From the NCBI GenBank assembly GCA_946011705.1, contig CAMGCA010000006.1, positions 1 through 20,647 of the forward strand: a DNA stretch of 20,647 nt, written 5' to 3'. Both the position numbers and the translations under genes were made by a program. Positions within the stretch are counted from its first letter, which is position 1. Every line of letters begins with the position of its first letter. This stretch comes from an uncultured Clostridia bacterium (GTDB lineage: Bacteria; Bacillota; Clostridia; Oscillospirales; Oscillospiraceae). The notes below the pieces were generated by a model. It did no database searches. It was not told where the DNA came from and saw nothing but the letters and a program-made list of their open reading frames with translations. Of the stretch, positions 1 through 8,379 are shown piece after piece.

Positions 1-1068
1 GTCCGGATCGAGGACCTGCTGGGCCGGGACAGCGTCCAGGTGAATATGGAAGAGATCGCCGGGTATATCCGGGGCAAGACGGTGCTGGTCACCGGGGGCG
101 GCGGGAGCATCGGCAGCGAGCTGTGCCGCCAGATCGCCGGGGCGGGGCCGGAACAGCTGATCATTTTCGACATTTACGAGAATAACGCCTACGACATTCA
201 GCAGGAACTGAAACGCAGTTACCCGGACCTGAATCTCAAGGTGCTCATCGGTTCCGTGCGCAACACCAACCGGGTGGAGTACGTGGTGGGGAAGTATAAG
301 CCAGACCTGATCTTCCACGCCGCAGCCCACAAGCACGTTCCTCTGATGGAGGACAGCCCCAACGAGGCCATTAAGAATAATGTCTTCGGAACCTACAAAA
401 TGGCGAAGGCCGCCGCGAAACACGGTGTCAAGCGGTTCGTGCTGATTTCCACGGACAAGGCGGTGAACCCCACCAACATCATGGGCGCGTCCAAGCGGCT
501 GTGCGAGATGGTGGTGCAGATGATGAACCGGGAGTCGGAGACGGAATTCGTGGCGGTGCGCTTTGGCAATGTTCTGGGCAGCAACGGCAGCGTGATTCCG
601 CTGTTCCGGAAGCAGATCGAGGCAGGCGGCCCCGTCACCGTGACCCACCCGGATATCATCCGCTATTTTATGACCATTCCCGAGGCGGTGAGTCTGGTGC
701 TGCAGGCCGGCTGCTACGCCAAAGGCGGCGAGATTTTCATTCTGGACATGGGCGAGCCGGTGAAAATCGACACCATGGCCCGGAATATGATCCGCCTCAG
801 CGGCTTCGAGCCGGACGTGGACATCAAAATTGTGTATACCGGCCTGCGCCCCGGCGAGAAGCTCTACGAGGAGCTGCTCATGAAGGAGGAGGGAATGCAG
901 GAGACGGCCAATAAGCTCATTCACATCGGAAAACCCATTGAAATGAACGATGAGGAGTTCCGGAAGCAGCTGGAACAGTTGGACAAAGCCTGCAAGGCCG
1001 AGGTCAGCAATATCAAGGATATTGTGGCGGAAATTGTGCCAACCTATAAGCAGAAAGTGGAAGTTTGA
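1..1068 (+). CDS. CapD/FlaA1-like membrane UDP-sugar 4,6-dehydratase, 5' truncated by window
   Basis: This is the catalytic half of a long nucleotide-sugar dehydratase (CapD, PglF, EpsC, WbpM type), which converts UDP-GlcNAc to UDP-4-keto-6-deoxy-GlcNAc. The reading frame is open from base 1. The residues before the GTG at 40 (VRIEDLLGR) form the linker normally found between the N-terminal membrane region and the Rossmann domain of this family, so GTG 40 is not the true start and roughly 250 or more residues lie upstream. Visible motifs, numbered from base 1, are the NAD-binding TGGGGSIGSE (31-40), STDK (150-153) and MGASK (161-165), where Met stands at the place of the usual SDR tyrosine. 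GLRPGEK near the C-terminus is also typical. The next two genes encode a sugar transferase and a 4-keto reductase-like SDR, which fits synthesis of UDP-D-FucNAc or UDP-D-QuiNAc. The family is clear; the exact product is inferred. Confidence 0.9.
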   Translation, partial: VRIEDLLGRDSVQVNMEEIAGYIRGKTVLVTGGGGSIGSELCRQIAGAGPEQLIIFDIYENNAYDIQQELKRSYPDLNLKVLIGSVRNTNRVEYVVGKYKPDLIFHAAAHKHVPLMEDSPNEAIKNNVFGTYKMAKAAAKHGVKRFVLISTDKAVNPTNIMGASKRLCEMVVQMMNRESETEFVAVRFGNVLGSNGSVIPLFRKQIEAGGPVTVTHPDIIRYFMTIPEAVSLVLQAGCYAKGGEIFILDMGEPVKIDTMARNMIRLSGFEPDVDIKIVYTGLRPGEKLYEELLMKEEGMQETANKLIHIGKPIEMNDEEFRKQLEQLDKACKAEVSNIKDIVAEIVPTYKQKVEV

Positions 1069-1089
1069 CCGGAATAGGAGACTGTTTTC

Positions 1090-1704
1090 ATGTATCAGAA
1101 ATTTGGAAAACGACTGCTGGATCTGATTCTATCCGGCTGCGCCATTGTGGTGCTGGCACCGGTGTATCTGCTCATCGCCCTTGCCATCAAGCTGGATGAT
1201 CCCGGCCCGGTATTCTTCCGTCAAAAGCGAGTGGGCATCCACAAGACCCACTTCGAGATTTTGAAATTCCGCACCATGAAGTGCAGCACACCCAGGGATG
1301 TGCCGACGCATCTTCTGGAAAATCCGGAGCAGTACATCACCCGGGTGGGCCGGGTGCTGCGGAAAACCTCTCTGGACGAGCTTCCCCAGATTTTTCAGAT
1401 TTTCACTGGTAAAATGTCCATTATCGGCCCCCGGCCAGCCCTGTGGAATCAGTTCGACCTGATCGCCGAGCGGGACAAGTACGGCGCCAACGACCTGCGT
1501 CCGGGCCTCACCGGTTGGGCGCAGATCAACGGCCGGGACGAGCTGCCCATCGATGTGAAAGCCCGGTTTGACGGGGAGTATGTGAAAAATATCAGCTTCT
1601 GCTTCGACTGCAAGTGCTTTTTCGGAACGATTCTCTCGGTGCTGAAGTCCGATGGCGTTGTGGAGGGCGGCACCGGTAGTTTGAAGAAGGAGAAAAAGCA
1701 ATGA
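1090..1704 (+). CDS. Initiating undecaprenyl-phosphate sugar phosphotransferase (CapM/PglC-like)
   Basis: This is a short, 204-residue polyprenyl-phosphate hexose-1-phosphate transferase. It should start repeat-unit assembly by moving a sugar-1-phosphate from a UDP-sugar to undecaprenyl phosphate on the cytoplasmic face. There is one hydrophobic N-terminal segment (about 9-33, with an Ala-Pro break at 23-24 as in re-entrant helices), then LDDPGPVFFRQKRVG (35-49), KFRTMK, the catalytic Asp-Glu pair in SLDELPQ (96-97), IIGPRP (111-116) and RPGLTGWAQ. The length matches the minimal PglC/CapM class rather than the larger WbaP/WcaJ proteins. AGGAG lies just upstream of the ATG, and the stop overlaps the next start as ATGA. 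Between a CapD-like dehydratase and a CapN-like SDR, its donor is probably UDP-D-FucNAc or UDP-D-QuiNAc; this specificity is inferred. Confidence 0.93.
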   Translation: MYQKFGKRLLDLILSGCAIVVLAPVYLLIALAIKLDDPGPVFFRQKRVGIHKTHFEILKFRTMKCSTPRDVPTHLLENPEQYITRVGRVLRKTSLDELPQIFQIFTGKMSIIGPRPALWNQFDLIAERDKYGANDLRPGLTGWAQINGRDELPIDVKARFDGEYVKNISFCFDCKCFFGTILSVLKSDGVVEGGTGSLKKEKKQ

Positions 1705-2582
1705 AGCGGATTCTGATTACCGGTGCCGGAAGTTTCATCGGCAATCGTGTGAAGGCATATCTGGAGCAGTGGCCGGAAAGCTATCAGGCGGAGATGGTCA
1801 GCCTGCGGACGGATGACTGGCGGAAGCAGTCCTTTCGGGGTTATGACGCCATTCTCCACGCCGCCGGTATCGTCCACCAGCCGAAATCCAAAGGTGACCC
1901 TGCTCAGGCGGAGCTGTATGACCGGGTGAACCACCGGCTCACCGTGGAGGTGGCCCAAAAGGCAAAAGAGGAAGGCGTGGGACAGTTCCTTTTCTTAAGC
2001 ACCGAAGCTGTCTACGGCCTTCACGCCCCGGTGGGAAAGGTCGTCACCATTACGAAGGACACCCCAATCCGCCCCGTTGACAATTACGGCATCAGCAAGG
2101 CCCGGGCGGAGGAAGGGCTTGCCGCCCTCCGGGACGGACACTTTAAGGTGGTCATTCTCCGCCCACCCATGATTTACGGAAAAGGCTGCAAGGGTAACTA
2201 TCAGACCCTGGCGAAGCTGGCGAAGAAGCTTCCGGTGTTTCCGCTGGTGGAAAACCAGCGCTCCATGCTGTATATTGACAATCTGTGCGAGTTTATCCGC
2301 CTGCTGGTGGAGGACGGGGCCGACGGCCTGTATTGCCCCCAGAACGCGGAATATGTTTCAACTTCCGATATGGTCAGCCGCATCGCACACGCAAATGGCC
2401 GCGGGCTCCTGCTGGTTCGGGGTTTTACCTGGGCGCTGAAGCTGCTCGCGCCCATGACAGGCATGGTGGACAAGGCCTTCGGCAGCCTGTGCTATGACCA
2501 TAGCTTAAGCGATTACCCCAAAAACTACTGCGTTAAAACCTTTGACGAATCCATTCTGGAAACAGAGGGGGCAAGCCAATGA
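1701..2582 (+). CDS. NAD-dependent epimerase/reductase, CapN/WbpV-like extended SDR
   Basis: This is a 293-residue extended short-chain dehydrogenase. It shows the Rossmann glycine motif TGAGSFIG (7-14), HAAGIVH (53-59), the Ser-Thr pair at 100-101 and an intact catalytic YGISK (Tyr129, Lys133), then RPPMIYG. Small SDRs of this size next to a CapM-type transferase (CapN, WbpV, WbpK) reduce the 4-keto group of the CapD product, giving UDP-D-FucNAc or UDP-D-QuiNAc. Which epimer forms cannot be read from the sequence by eye. The ATG overlaps the stop of the preceding gene by four bases, and its own stop overlaps the next ATG in the same way, so the genes are probably translationally coupled. A role as a plain UDP-sugar 4-epimerase is the main alternative. 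Confidence 0.85.
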   Translation: MKRILITGAGSFIGNRVKAYLEQWPESYQAEMVSLRTDDWRKQSFRGYDAILHAAGIVHQPKSKGDPAQAELYDRVNHRLTVEVAQKAKEEGVGQFLFLSTEAVYGLHAPVGKVVTITKDTPIRPVDNYGISKARAEEGLAALRDGHFKVVILRPPMIYGKGCKGNYQTLAKLAKKLPVFPLVENQRSMLYIDNLCEFIRLLVEDGADGLYCPQNAEYVSTSDMVSRIAHANGRGLLLVRGFTWALKLLAPMTGMVDKAFGSLCYDHSLSDYPKNYCVKTFDESILETEGASQ

Positions 2583-3790
2583 AAAAGGACATTCTGTTTG
2601 CTTGCGAGTTTTTTTTCCCCGTGTATATTTCCTCTGCCCAGCTGCCCTTTGATACGGCGAAGGCGTTGAAGGCGGCGGGGTATTCCGTGGATGTGCTCTG
2701 CGGCTACCCCAGAGAGTATCTGGACGGGGACAATATTCCCGTGGAGGAAAATGTGGAGGGCATCCACATCCGCCGCCTCAAGTACATCCAGCTGGATCGC
2801 TCCGGCTTTCTGGGGCGCATTGTCAACTATTTCTCCTTCACCTTTATGGTTCTGCTGAACCTGCCCAGGCTTCGCCATTACCGCTCCATCGTAGTCTATT
2901 CCAACCCGCCCATTTTACCCTGGATCGTGTCCTGGGCAAAAACCCTGTTTGGTACGAAGCTGGTATTCGTTGCCTACGATCTGTATCCTGAGGTAGCGAC
3001 AGTAACAAAGACACTGGGGGAGGGGAATCCCATCTGCCGGCTCATGAACCACATCAACCGCTGTATCTGCCGCCGGGCAGACCGGATTGTGGCACTGTCC
3101 AGCGAAATGAAAACCTACATTTTGGCCCACCGGAACTATCCGGAAAACGCTGTTAAGATCATTCCCAACTGGTACGCCGATCACGGCCCCATGTCGCCGG
3201 ACCGGGAGAATAATCCCTTCCGGCAGGTGACGAAAGACCGCTTCACCGTGTCCTATTTCGGCAATATGGGCACCATGCAGGATATGCAGACCGTTCTGGA
3301 AGCGGTGCGGCAGCTGCGGGACGAGGACGTGTTCTTCCTGTTTGCCGGTCACGGCAACAAAATGGAGGCGCTCAGGGACACCGTGCAGGCGGAGGGCATC
3401 GATAACATCAAGATTTATCCCTTCCTCCACGGACAGGATTTTCAGAACGCGCTGGAAATCAGCGACTGCGCCCTGGTGACGCTGGTTCAGGGAGCCACAG
3501 GCCTGTGCGTTCCCAGCAAGACCTACAGCTACATGATGCAGGGCATCCCTTTGCTTGCCGTCATGGACGAGGGAGACATTGTCTCGGACATCGAAAGCGG
3601 TGCCGGACGCTGGGTCCGAAACGGCGAGGGAACGCTGCTGGCACAGCACATCCGGGAAATGAAAGCCGACCCGCAGACGGTGTCGCGGATGCGGATGGTC
3701 TGCCGGAAGCTTTATGAGACAAAATACACGGAAGAAATCTGTACGAGTCAGTATGTCACCCTGTTCCGGGAACTTTTGGAGCAGGCTTAG
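2579..3790 (+). CDS. GT4 glycosyltransferase, CapL/WbuB-like, predicted L-FucNAc transferase
   Basis: This 403-residue GT-B fold enzyme of family GT4 resembles the WbuB/CapL/WcaI group. Recognisable parts are SNPPILPWI and AYDLYPEVA in the acceptor domain, PNWYADHGPM in the linker, YFGNMGTMQDM opening the donor domain and VPSKTYSYMMQGIP near the nucleotide site. In other bacteria relatives sit beside the same three UDP-L-FucNAc genes and are assigned as the transferase adding L-FucNAc as the second sugar. Here capE, capF and capG follow directly, so the same role is inferred. The ATG overlaps the upstream stop by four bases, with GAGGGGG before it. Codons 11-13 contain a run of eight T followed by four C (2609-2620), a possible slippage site. 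Confidence 0.88.
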   Translation: MKKDILFACEFFFPVYISSAQLPFDTAKALKAAGYSVDVLCGYPREYLDGDNIPVEENVEGIHIRRLKYIQLDRSGFLGRIVNYFSFTFMVLLNLPRLRHYRSIVVYSNPPILPWIVSWAKTLFGTKLVFVAYDLYPEVATVTKTLGEGNPICRLMNHINRCICRRADRIVALSSEMKTYILAHRNYPENAVKIIPNWYADHGPMSPDRENNPFRQVTKDRFTVSYFGNMGTMQDMQTVLEAVRQLRDEDVFFLFAGHGNKMEALRDTVQAEGIDNIKIYPFLHGQDFQNALEISDCALVTLVQGATGLCVPSKTYSYMMQGIPLLAVMDEGDIVSDIESGAGRWVRNGEGTLLAQHIREMKADPQTVSRMRMVCRKLYETKYTEEICTSQYVTLFRELLEQA

Positions 3791-3801
3791 GAGAGAAGAA
3801 T

Positions 3802-4851
3802 ATGAGCATTTTCGCGAACAAAACTCTGATGATCACCGGCGGCACCGGCTCCTTCGGCAACGCGGTGCTGAACCGGTTCCTGAATACGGATATCGGCGAG
3901 ATCCGCATTTTTTCCCGGGACGAGAAAAAGCAGGACGATATGCGCCATGAGTTTCAGGCAAAGCTGCCGGAAGCCGCCAACAAAATCAAATTCTTCATCG
4001 GCGATGTCCGGGACATTCAGTCGGTGAAGAACGCCATGCACGGCGTGGACTACATTTTTCACGCGGCGGCTCTGAAACAGGTGCCCTCCTGTGAGTTCTT
4101 CCCCATGGAGGCGGTGAAGACCAACGTAATCGGCACGGACAATGTGCTGACCGCCGCCATCGAAGCCGGGGTAAAAACCGTCATCTGCCTGTCCACCGAC
4201 AAGGCCGCCTACCCGGTCAACGCCATGGGTACCTCCAAGGCCATGATGGAGAAGGTCATCGTGGCAAAATCCCGCACCGTTTCCCCCGAGGCCACTAAAA
4301 TCTGCTGCACTCGCTACGGCAACGTCATGTGCTCCCGGGGCAGCGTCATCCCCCTGTGGATCGACCAGATCCAGGCGGGCAACCCCATCACCATCACCGA
4401 GCCCAACATGACCCGGTTCATCATGTCGCTGGAGGAAGCGGTGGATCTGGTGCTATTTGCCTTTGAGCACGGCACCAGCGGCGACATTCTGGTGCAGAAG
4501 GCCCCGGCCTGCACCATCGCAACCCTGGCGAAGGCGGTGACGGAGCTGTTCCACCCCGGTCACGAGATCAAGGTCATCGGCATTCGCCATGGCGAAAAGA
4601 TGTACGAAACACTGCTGACCAACGAGGAATGCGCCCATGCCATTGATTTGGGCAATTTCTACCGGGTGCCCTGCGACAAGCGGGATCTGAATTACGACAA
4701 ATACTTCCGGGTGGGCGATGTGGAGCGCAACGTCCTGACGGAGTTCAATTCCAACAATACCCAGCTTCTGGACGTGGAGCAGGTGAAGGAAAAGCTTCTG
4801 TCCCTGGCCTACATCCGGGAGGAGCTGGAAGCACGGAAGAAAGACCACTGA
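3802..4851 (+). CDS. capE: UDP-GlcNAc 4,6-dehydratase/5-epimerase (CapE/FnlA/WbjB)
   Basis: This is the first enzyme of the UDP-N-acetyl-L-fucosamine pathway. It is a soluble 349-residue SDR that dehydrates UDP-GlcNAc and inverts C5 (with further epimerisation) to the L-sugar 4-keto intermediate. It begins MSIFANKTLMITGGTGSFGN, with the NAD-binding glycines at 13-19, followed by FSRDEKKQDDMRHEF, HAAALKQVPSCEFFP and STDKAAYPVNAMGTSK. STDK is at 131-134 and MGTSK at 142-146, with Met in the position of the usual SDR tyrosine. The C-terminal HGEKMYETLL is typical. It lacks the membrane region of the CapD-like protein in the first gene, so the two dehydratases belong to different branches. It is followed after 12 bases by capF and then capG. 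Confidence 0.94.
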   Translation: MSIFANKTLMITGGTGSFGNAVLNRFLNTDIGEIRIFSRDEKKQDDMRHEFQAKLPEAANKIKFFIGDVRDIQSVKNAMHGVDYIFHAAALKQVPSCEFFPMEAVKTNVIGTDNVLTAAIEAGVKTVICLSTDKAAYPVNAMGTSKAMMEKVIVAKSRTVSPEATKICCTRYGNVMCSRGSVIPLWIDQIQAGNPITITEPNMTRFIMSLEEAVDLVLFAFEHGTSGDILVQKAPACTIATLAKAVTELFHPGHEIKVIGIRHGEKMYETLLTNEECAHAIDLGNFYRVPCDKRDLNYDKYFRVGDVERNVLTEFNSNNTQLLDVEQVKEKLLSLAYIREELEARKKDH

Positions 4852-4863
4852 GGGAGGAAAGCC

Positions 4864-6066
4864 ATGAATATCCTGATTACCGGCGCGGCGGGCTTCGTGG
4901 GAAAAAATCTAAGTGCGGCCCTTCACTGCCTGCAAAACGGCACGGACCGGACCCGGCCCGGCCTCGCCATCGGGGAGCTTTATCTGTACGATAAGGATTC
5001 TCCGGCGGCGCTTCTGGAGGAAGCCTGCCAAAAGGCGGACTTTGTCTTCAATCTTGCCGGAGTGAACCGCCCGAAAGAGCAGGAAGAATTCATGGAGGGG
5101 AATTTCGGCTTCGCTTCCACCTTGCTCGCTACCCTGAAAAAATATAAAAACACCTGCCCCGTCATGTTGTCGTCCTCCATTCAGGCAACGCTGGTAGGTC
5201 GCTACGCCCAGGGCGGTTATGGACTGTCCAAGAAGGCGGGGGAGGAGCTGTTCTTCCGCTACGGCGAGGAGACCGGAGCCAAGGTACTGGTGTACCGCTT
5301 TCCAAACCTGTTTGGCAAGTGGTGCCGCCCCAATTACAATAGTGTGGTAGCCACCTTCTGCCATAACTATGCCCATGACCTGCCCATTTCCGTCAGCGAC
5401 CCGGCGGTGGAGTTGGAAATGCTGTACATTGACGATCTGGTTGCCGAAATGCTGGACGCTTTGGAGGGGAAAGAACACCACTGCGAATTTGAGGGCCTGA
5501 CCACGGTGCTGACGGACAATGGCCGCTACTGCGCTGCCCCCGTATCCCACAGGGTCACGCTGGGAGAAATCGTCGCCCTGCTGGACAGCTTCAAGGCGCA
5601 GCCCCAGACTCTCCTCATGCCGGAGATTCCCGAAGGGAGCTTTGCCAAAAAGCTGTACTCCACCTACCTTTCCTATTTGCCCAGGGAAAAGGCCATGTTC
5701 CCTCTGAAAATGAACGTGGATGCCCGGGGCAGCTTCACGGAGCTGCTGAAAACCGAAAGCTGCGGCCAGTTCAGCGTGAATATCTCGAAGCCCGGCATCA
5801 CCAAGGGCCAGCACTGGCACCACACCAAATGGGAATTCTTCATTGTGGTTTCGGGTAAGGGCCTGATCCAGCAGCGGAAGATCGGTACAGAGGAAGTGCT
5901 GAATTTTGAAGTTTCTGGGGAGAACATTCAGGCGGTGCATATGCTCCCCGGCTATACCCACAACATTATCAATCTGTCCGAGACAGAGAACCTTGTGACC
6001 CTGATGTGGGCCAACGAGCGCTTTGACCCCGCGCATCCGGACACTTTCTTTGAGGTGGTAGAGTAA
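4864..6066 (+). CDS. capF: CapF/FnlB/WbjC: SDR reductase fused to cupin epimerase
   Basis: This is the second enzyme of UDP-L-FucNAc synthesis. It is a 400-residue two-domain protein that epimerises C3 and reduces C4 of the CapE product to UDP-L-PneuNAc. The N-terminal SDR domain shows GAAGFVG (7-13) and YGLSKK with Tyr119 and Lys123, then YRFPNLFGKW. The C-terminal cupin domain starts near residue 278. It carries the metal-binding pattern His317, His319 and Glu324 inside QHWHHTKWEF, with a further His366 in GYTHNI. Length and domain order match S. aureus CapF. GGAGGAAAG precedes the ATG. The stop shares one base with the capG start, consistent with coupled expression of the three pathway enzymes. 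Confidence 0.94.
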   Translation: MNILITGAAGFVGKNLSAALHCLQNGTDRTRPGLAIGELYLYDKDSPAALLEEACQKADFVFNLAGVNRPKEQEEFMEGNFGFASTLLATLKKYKNTCPVMLSSSIQATLVGRYAQGGYGLSKKAGEELFFRYGEETGAKVLVYRFPNLFGKWCRPNYNSVVATFCHNYAHDLPISVSDPAVELEMLYIDDLVAEMLDALEGKEHHCEFEGLTTVLTDNGRYCAAPVSHRVTLGEIVALLDSFKAQPQTLLMPEIPEGSFAKKLYSTYLSYLPREKAMFPLKMNVDARGSFTELLKTESCGQFSVNISKPGITKGQHWHHTKWEFFIVVSGKGLIQQRKIGTEEVLNFEVSGENIQAVHMLPGYTHNIINLSETENLVTLMWANERFDPAHPDTFFEVVE

Positions 6067-7250
6067 TGGAAATGAAGCTGGATTATTCCGACATTTCTTT
6101 CAAGAATAATGGAAAATTGAAGCTGCTGATCATCGTGGGCACCCGCCCGGAGATCATCCGGCTGGCGGCGGTGATCAAAAAGTGCCGCACCTACTTTGAC
6201 TGCATTCTGGCCCACACCGGGCAGAACTACGACTATAACCTGAACGGCATTTTCTTCCGGGATTTAGGACTAAAAGACCCGGAGGTGTACATGAACGCGG
6301 TGGGCGATGATCTTGGCGCCACCGTTGGCAACATCATCAACTGCTCATACAAGCTCATGGCCCAGGTAAAGCCCGACGCCATGCTGATTCTGGGGGACAC
6401 CAACTCCTGCCTGTCCGCCATTCCCGCCAAGCGGCTGCACATTCCCATCTTCCACATGGAGGCGGGCAACCGCTGCAAGGACGAGTGCCTGCCGGAGGAA
6501 ACCAACCGGCGCATCGTGGACATCATTTCCGACGTGAATCTGGCCTATTCCGAGCACGCAAGAAAATACCTCCACGACTGCGGCCTGCCCAAGGAGCGGA
6601 CCTACGTCACCGGCTCCCCCATGGCGGAGGTGCTCCATTCCAACCTTGCAGCTATTGAAGCTTCCGATGTCCATAAGCGTCTGGGGCTGGAAAAGGGGAA
6701 ATACATCCTGCTCTCCGCCCACCGGGAGGAGAATATCGATACGGAGAAAAACTTCTTCTCCCTGTTTACCGCCATCAACGCCATGGCGGAAAAGTACGAT
6801 ATGCCCATTCTCTATTCCTGCCATCCCCGCTCCAAAAAGCGGCTGGAAGCCACGGGCTTTGAGCTGGACAAGCGGGTGATTCAGAGTACCCCTCTGGGCT
6901 TCCACGACTACAATTGCCTGCAAATGAACGCCTTCGCGGTGGTGTCCGATTCCGGCACCCTGCCGGAGGAGAGCAGTTTCTTCACCTCCGTGGGCCATCC
7001 CTTCCCGGCGGTGTGCATCCGCACCTCCACGGAACGTCCGGAGGCTCTGGACAAGGGCTGCTTCGTGCTGGCGGGTATTGACGAGGGGCACCTGCTTCAG
7101 GCGGTGGATACCGCCGTGGAGTTGAACCGCAACGGCGATTACGGAATCCCTGTGCCGGATTATATCGAAGAAAACGTATCCACCAAGGTGGTGAAGATCA
7201 TCCAGTCCTACACCGGCGTGGTGGACAAGATGGTCTGGCGAAAATACTAA
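6066..7250 (+). CDS. capG: CapG/FnlC/WbjD: UDP-L-FucNAc 2-epimerase, WecB family
   Basis: This is the last enzyme of UDP-L-FucNAc synthesis. It belongs to the non-hydrolysing UDP-GlcNAc 2-epimerase (WecB) fold but, in this context, should convert UDP-L-PneuNAc to UDP-L-FucNAc at C2. The 394-residue protein shows VGTRPEIIRLA (24-34), HTGQNYD, LGDTNSCLSA, HMEAGNRCKDECLPEETNR, SAHREENI and SGTLPEESSF, all characteristic of the family. The RPEE/ETNR region holds the conserved active-site acids. The chosen ATG overlaps the capF stop by one base; a second in-frame ATG two codons later is possible. Position directly after CapE and CapF makes an ordinary UDP-ManNAc-forming WecB role less likely, though the fold alone would not exclude it. 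Confidence 0.92.
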   Translation: MEMKLDYSDISFKNNGKLKLLIIVGTRPEIIRLAAVIKKCRTYFDCILAHTGQNYDYNLNGIFFRDLGLKDPEVYMNAVGDDLGATVGNIINCSYKLMAQVKPDAMLILGDTNSCLSAIPAKRLHIPIFHMEAGNRCKDECLPEETNRRIVDIISDVNLAYSEHARKYLHDCGLPKERTYVTGSPMAEVLHSNLAAIEASDVHKRLGLEKGKYILLSAHREENIDTEKNFFSLFTAINAMAEKYDMPILYSCHPRSKKRLEATGFELDKRVIQSTPLGFHDYNCLQMNAFAVVSDSGTLPEESSFFTSVGHPFPAVCIRTSTERPEALDKGCFVLAGIDEGHLLQAVDTAVELNRNGDYGIPVPDYIEENVSTKVVKIIQSYTGVVDKMVWRKY

Positions 7251-7269
7251 ACAGAAGGAGGCGGGCACC

Positions 7270-8379
7270 GTGAAATACCTGTTCATCAACACCGTAGCGG
7301 GCTACGGCAGTACGGGCCGCATTGCGGCGGACAAGTGCCGGGAGCTGAATGCTCAGGGGCACACCTGCGTGCTCGCCTACGGACGAATGAAAACCGGCTG
7401 CGAAGACATCCAGACGATGAAAATCGGCTCTGATTTTGGCGTAAAGTGTCACGCACTGGAAAGTCGGATGCTTGATAACAGCGGCTTCGGCTCCCGCCGG
7501 GCAACTGTGGCGTTTCTCAAATGGGTCAGAGAATTTGACCCGGATGTGATCTGGCTGCACAATGTCCACGGCTACTATATCCACATCGGGGAGCTGTTTT
7601 CTTACCTTCGCGCCTGCGGGAAGAAGATTATTTGGACCCTTCACGACTGCTGGGCCTTTACCGGGCATTGCGCCTATTTTGACTATGTGCGCTGCGAAAA
7701 ATGGCAGACCGGCTGCCACAGCTGCCCTCAGAAGCACACCTATCCGGAAAGCCTTCTGCTGGACAACAGCTGCAGGAATTACCAGCGAAAGAAGACTCTG
7801 TTTACCGGCATTCCCAATCTGACCCTGACGGTGCCGTCCCACTGGCTGGAGAGCCGGGTGAAGCGGAGCTTTTTGAAGGATTACCCGGTGGAGGTTATCT
7901 ACAATCAGGTGGACAAAGCCGTTTTTAAGCCCACCCCTGGGGATTTCCGTCAGAAACACGCTCTGGAGGGAAAGAAAATCCTGCTGGGCGTTGCCAGCGT
8001 CTGGGAAGAGCGGAAGGGTTTACGGGATTTTATCGCCCTGAGTAAGCTGCTGGATGACCGGTTCCGGATTGTGCTGATCGGACTGAATTCCAGGCAGCTG
8101 GCATCCCTGCCGGAAACCATACTGGGACTGCCCAGAACCGACAACGTTTTGCAGCTGGTGCAGGCCTATTCGGAAGCAGATGTGTTTATCTGCCCCAGCA
8201 CCGAGGAGACCTTCGGCATGACGGTGCTGGAAGCCTGCTGCTGCGGCTGTAAGACGGTGGTCTATCAGGACACCGCCTGCGAGGAAGTGGCGGATGCCTT
8301 CGGCGGCATTGCCGTGCCTCGGGGCCCGGAGCATCTGAAAGATGCCATTTTGAAACTGACAGGGGAGGAAACCAAGTGA
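7270..8379 (+). CDS. GT4 glycosyltransferase with cysteine-rich insert
   Basis: This 369-residue retaining GT4 transferase uses a GTG start preceded by AAGGAGG at about eight bases. The N-terminal domain has GYGSTGRIA, and the donor domain has LLGVASVWEERKG and the nucleotide-sugar motif EETFGMTVLEA, with the E-x7-E pair at Glu313 and Glu321. Residues 122-158 contain WTLHDCWAFTGHCAYFDY, then further cysteines, giving Cys127, 134, 142, 149 and 152. Similar HD-W-TG-C patterns with CP downstream occur in colanic-acid WcaC-like and related GT4 enzymes. Whether the cysteines bind metal is unknown. The donor and linkage cannot be assigned; it probably adds a third or later sugar. The stop overlaps the GTG of the next gene (GTGA). 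Confidence 0.88.
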   Translation: MKYLFINTVAGYGSTGRIAADKCRELNAQGHTCVLAYGRMKTGCEDIQTMKIGSDFGVKCHALESRMLDNSGFGSRRATVAFLKWVREFDPDVIWLHNVHGYYIHIGELFSYLRACGKKIIWTLHDCWAFTGHCAYFDYVRCEKWQTGCHSCPQKHTYPESLLLDNSCRNYQRKKTLFTGIPNLTLTVPSHWLESRVKRSFLKDYPVEVIYNQVDKAVFKPTPGDFRQKHALEGKKILLGVASVWEERKGLRDFIALSKLLDDRFRIVLIGLNSRQLASLPETILGLPRTDNVLQLVQAYSEADVFICPSTEETFGMTVLEACCCGCKTVVYQDTACEEVADAFGGIAVPRGPEHLKDAILKLTGEETK

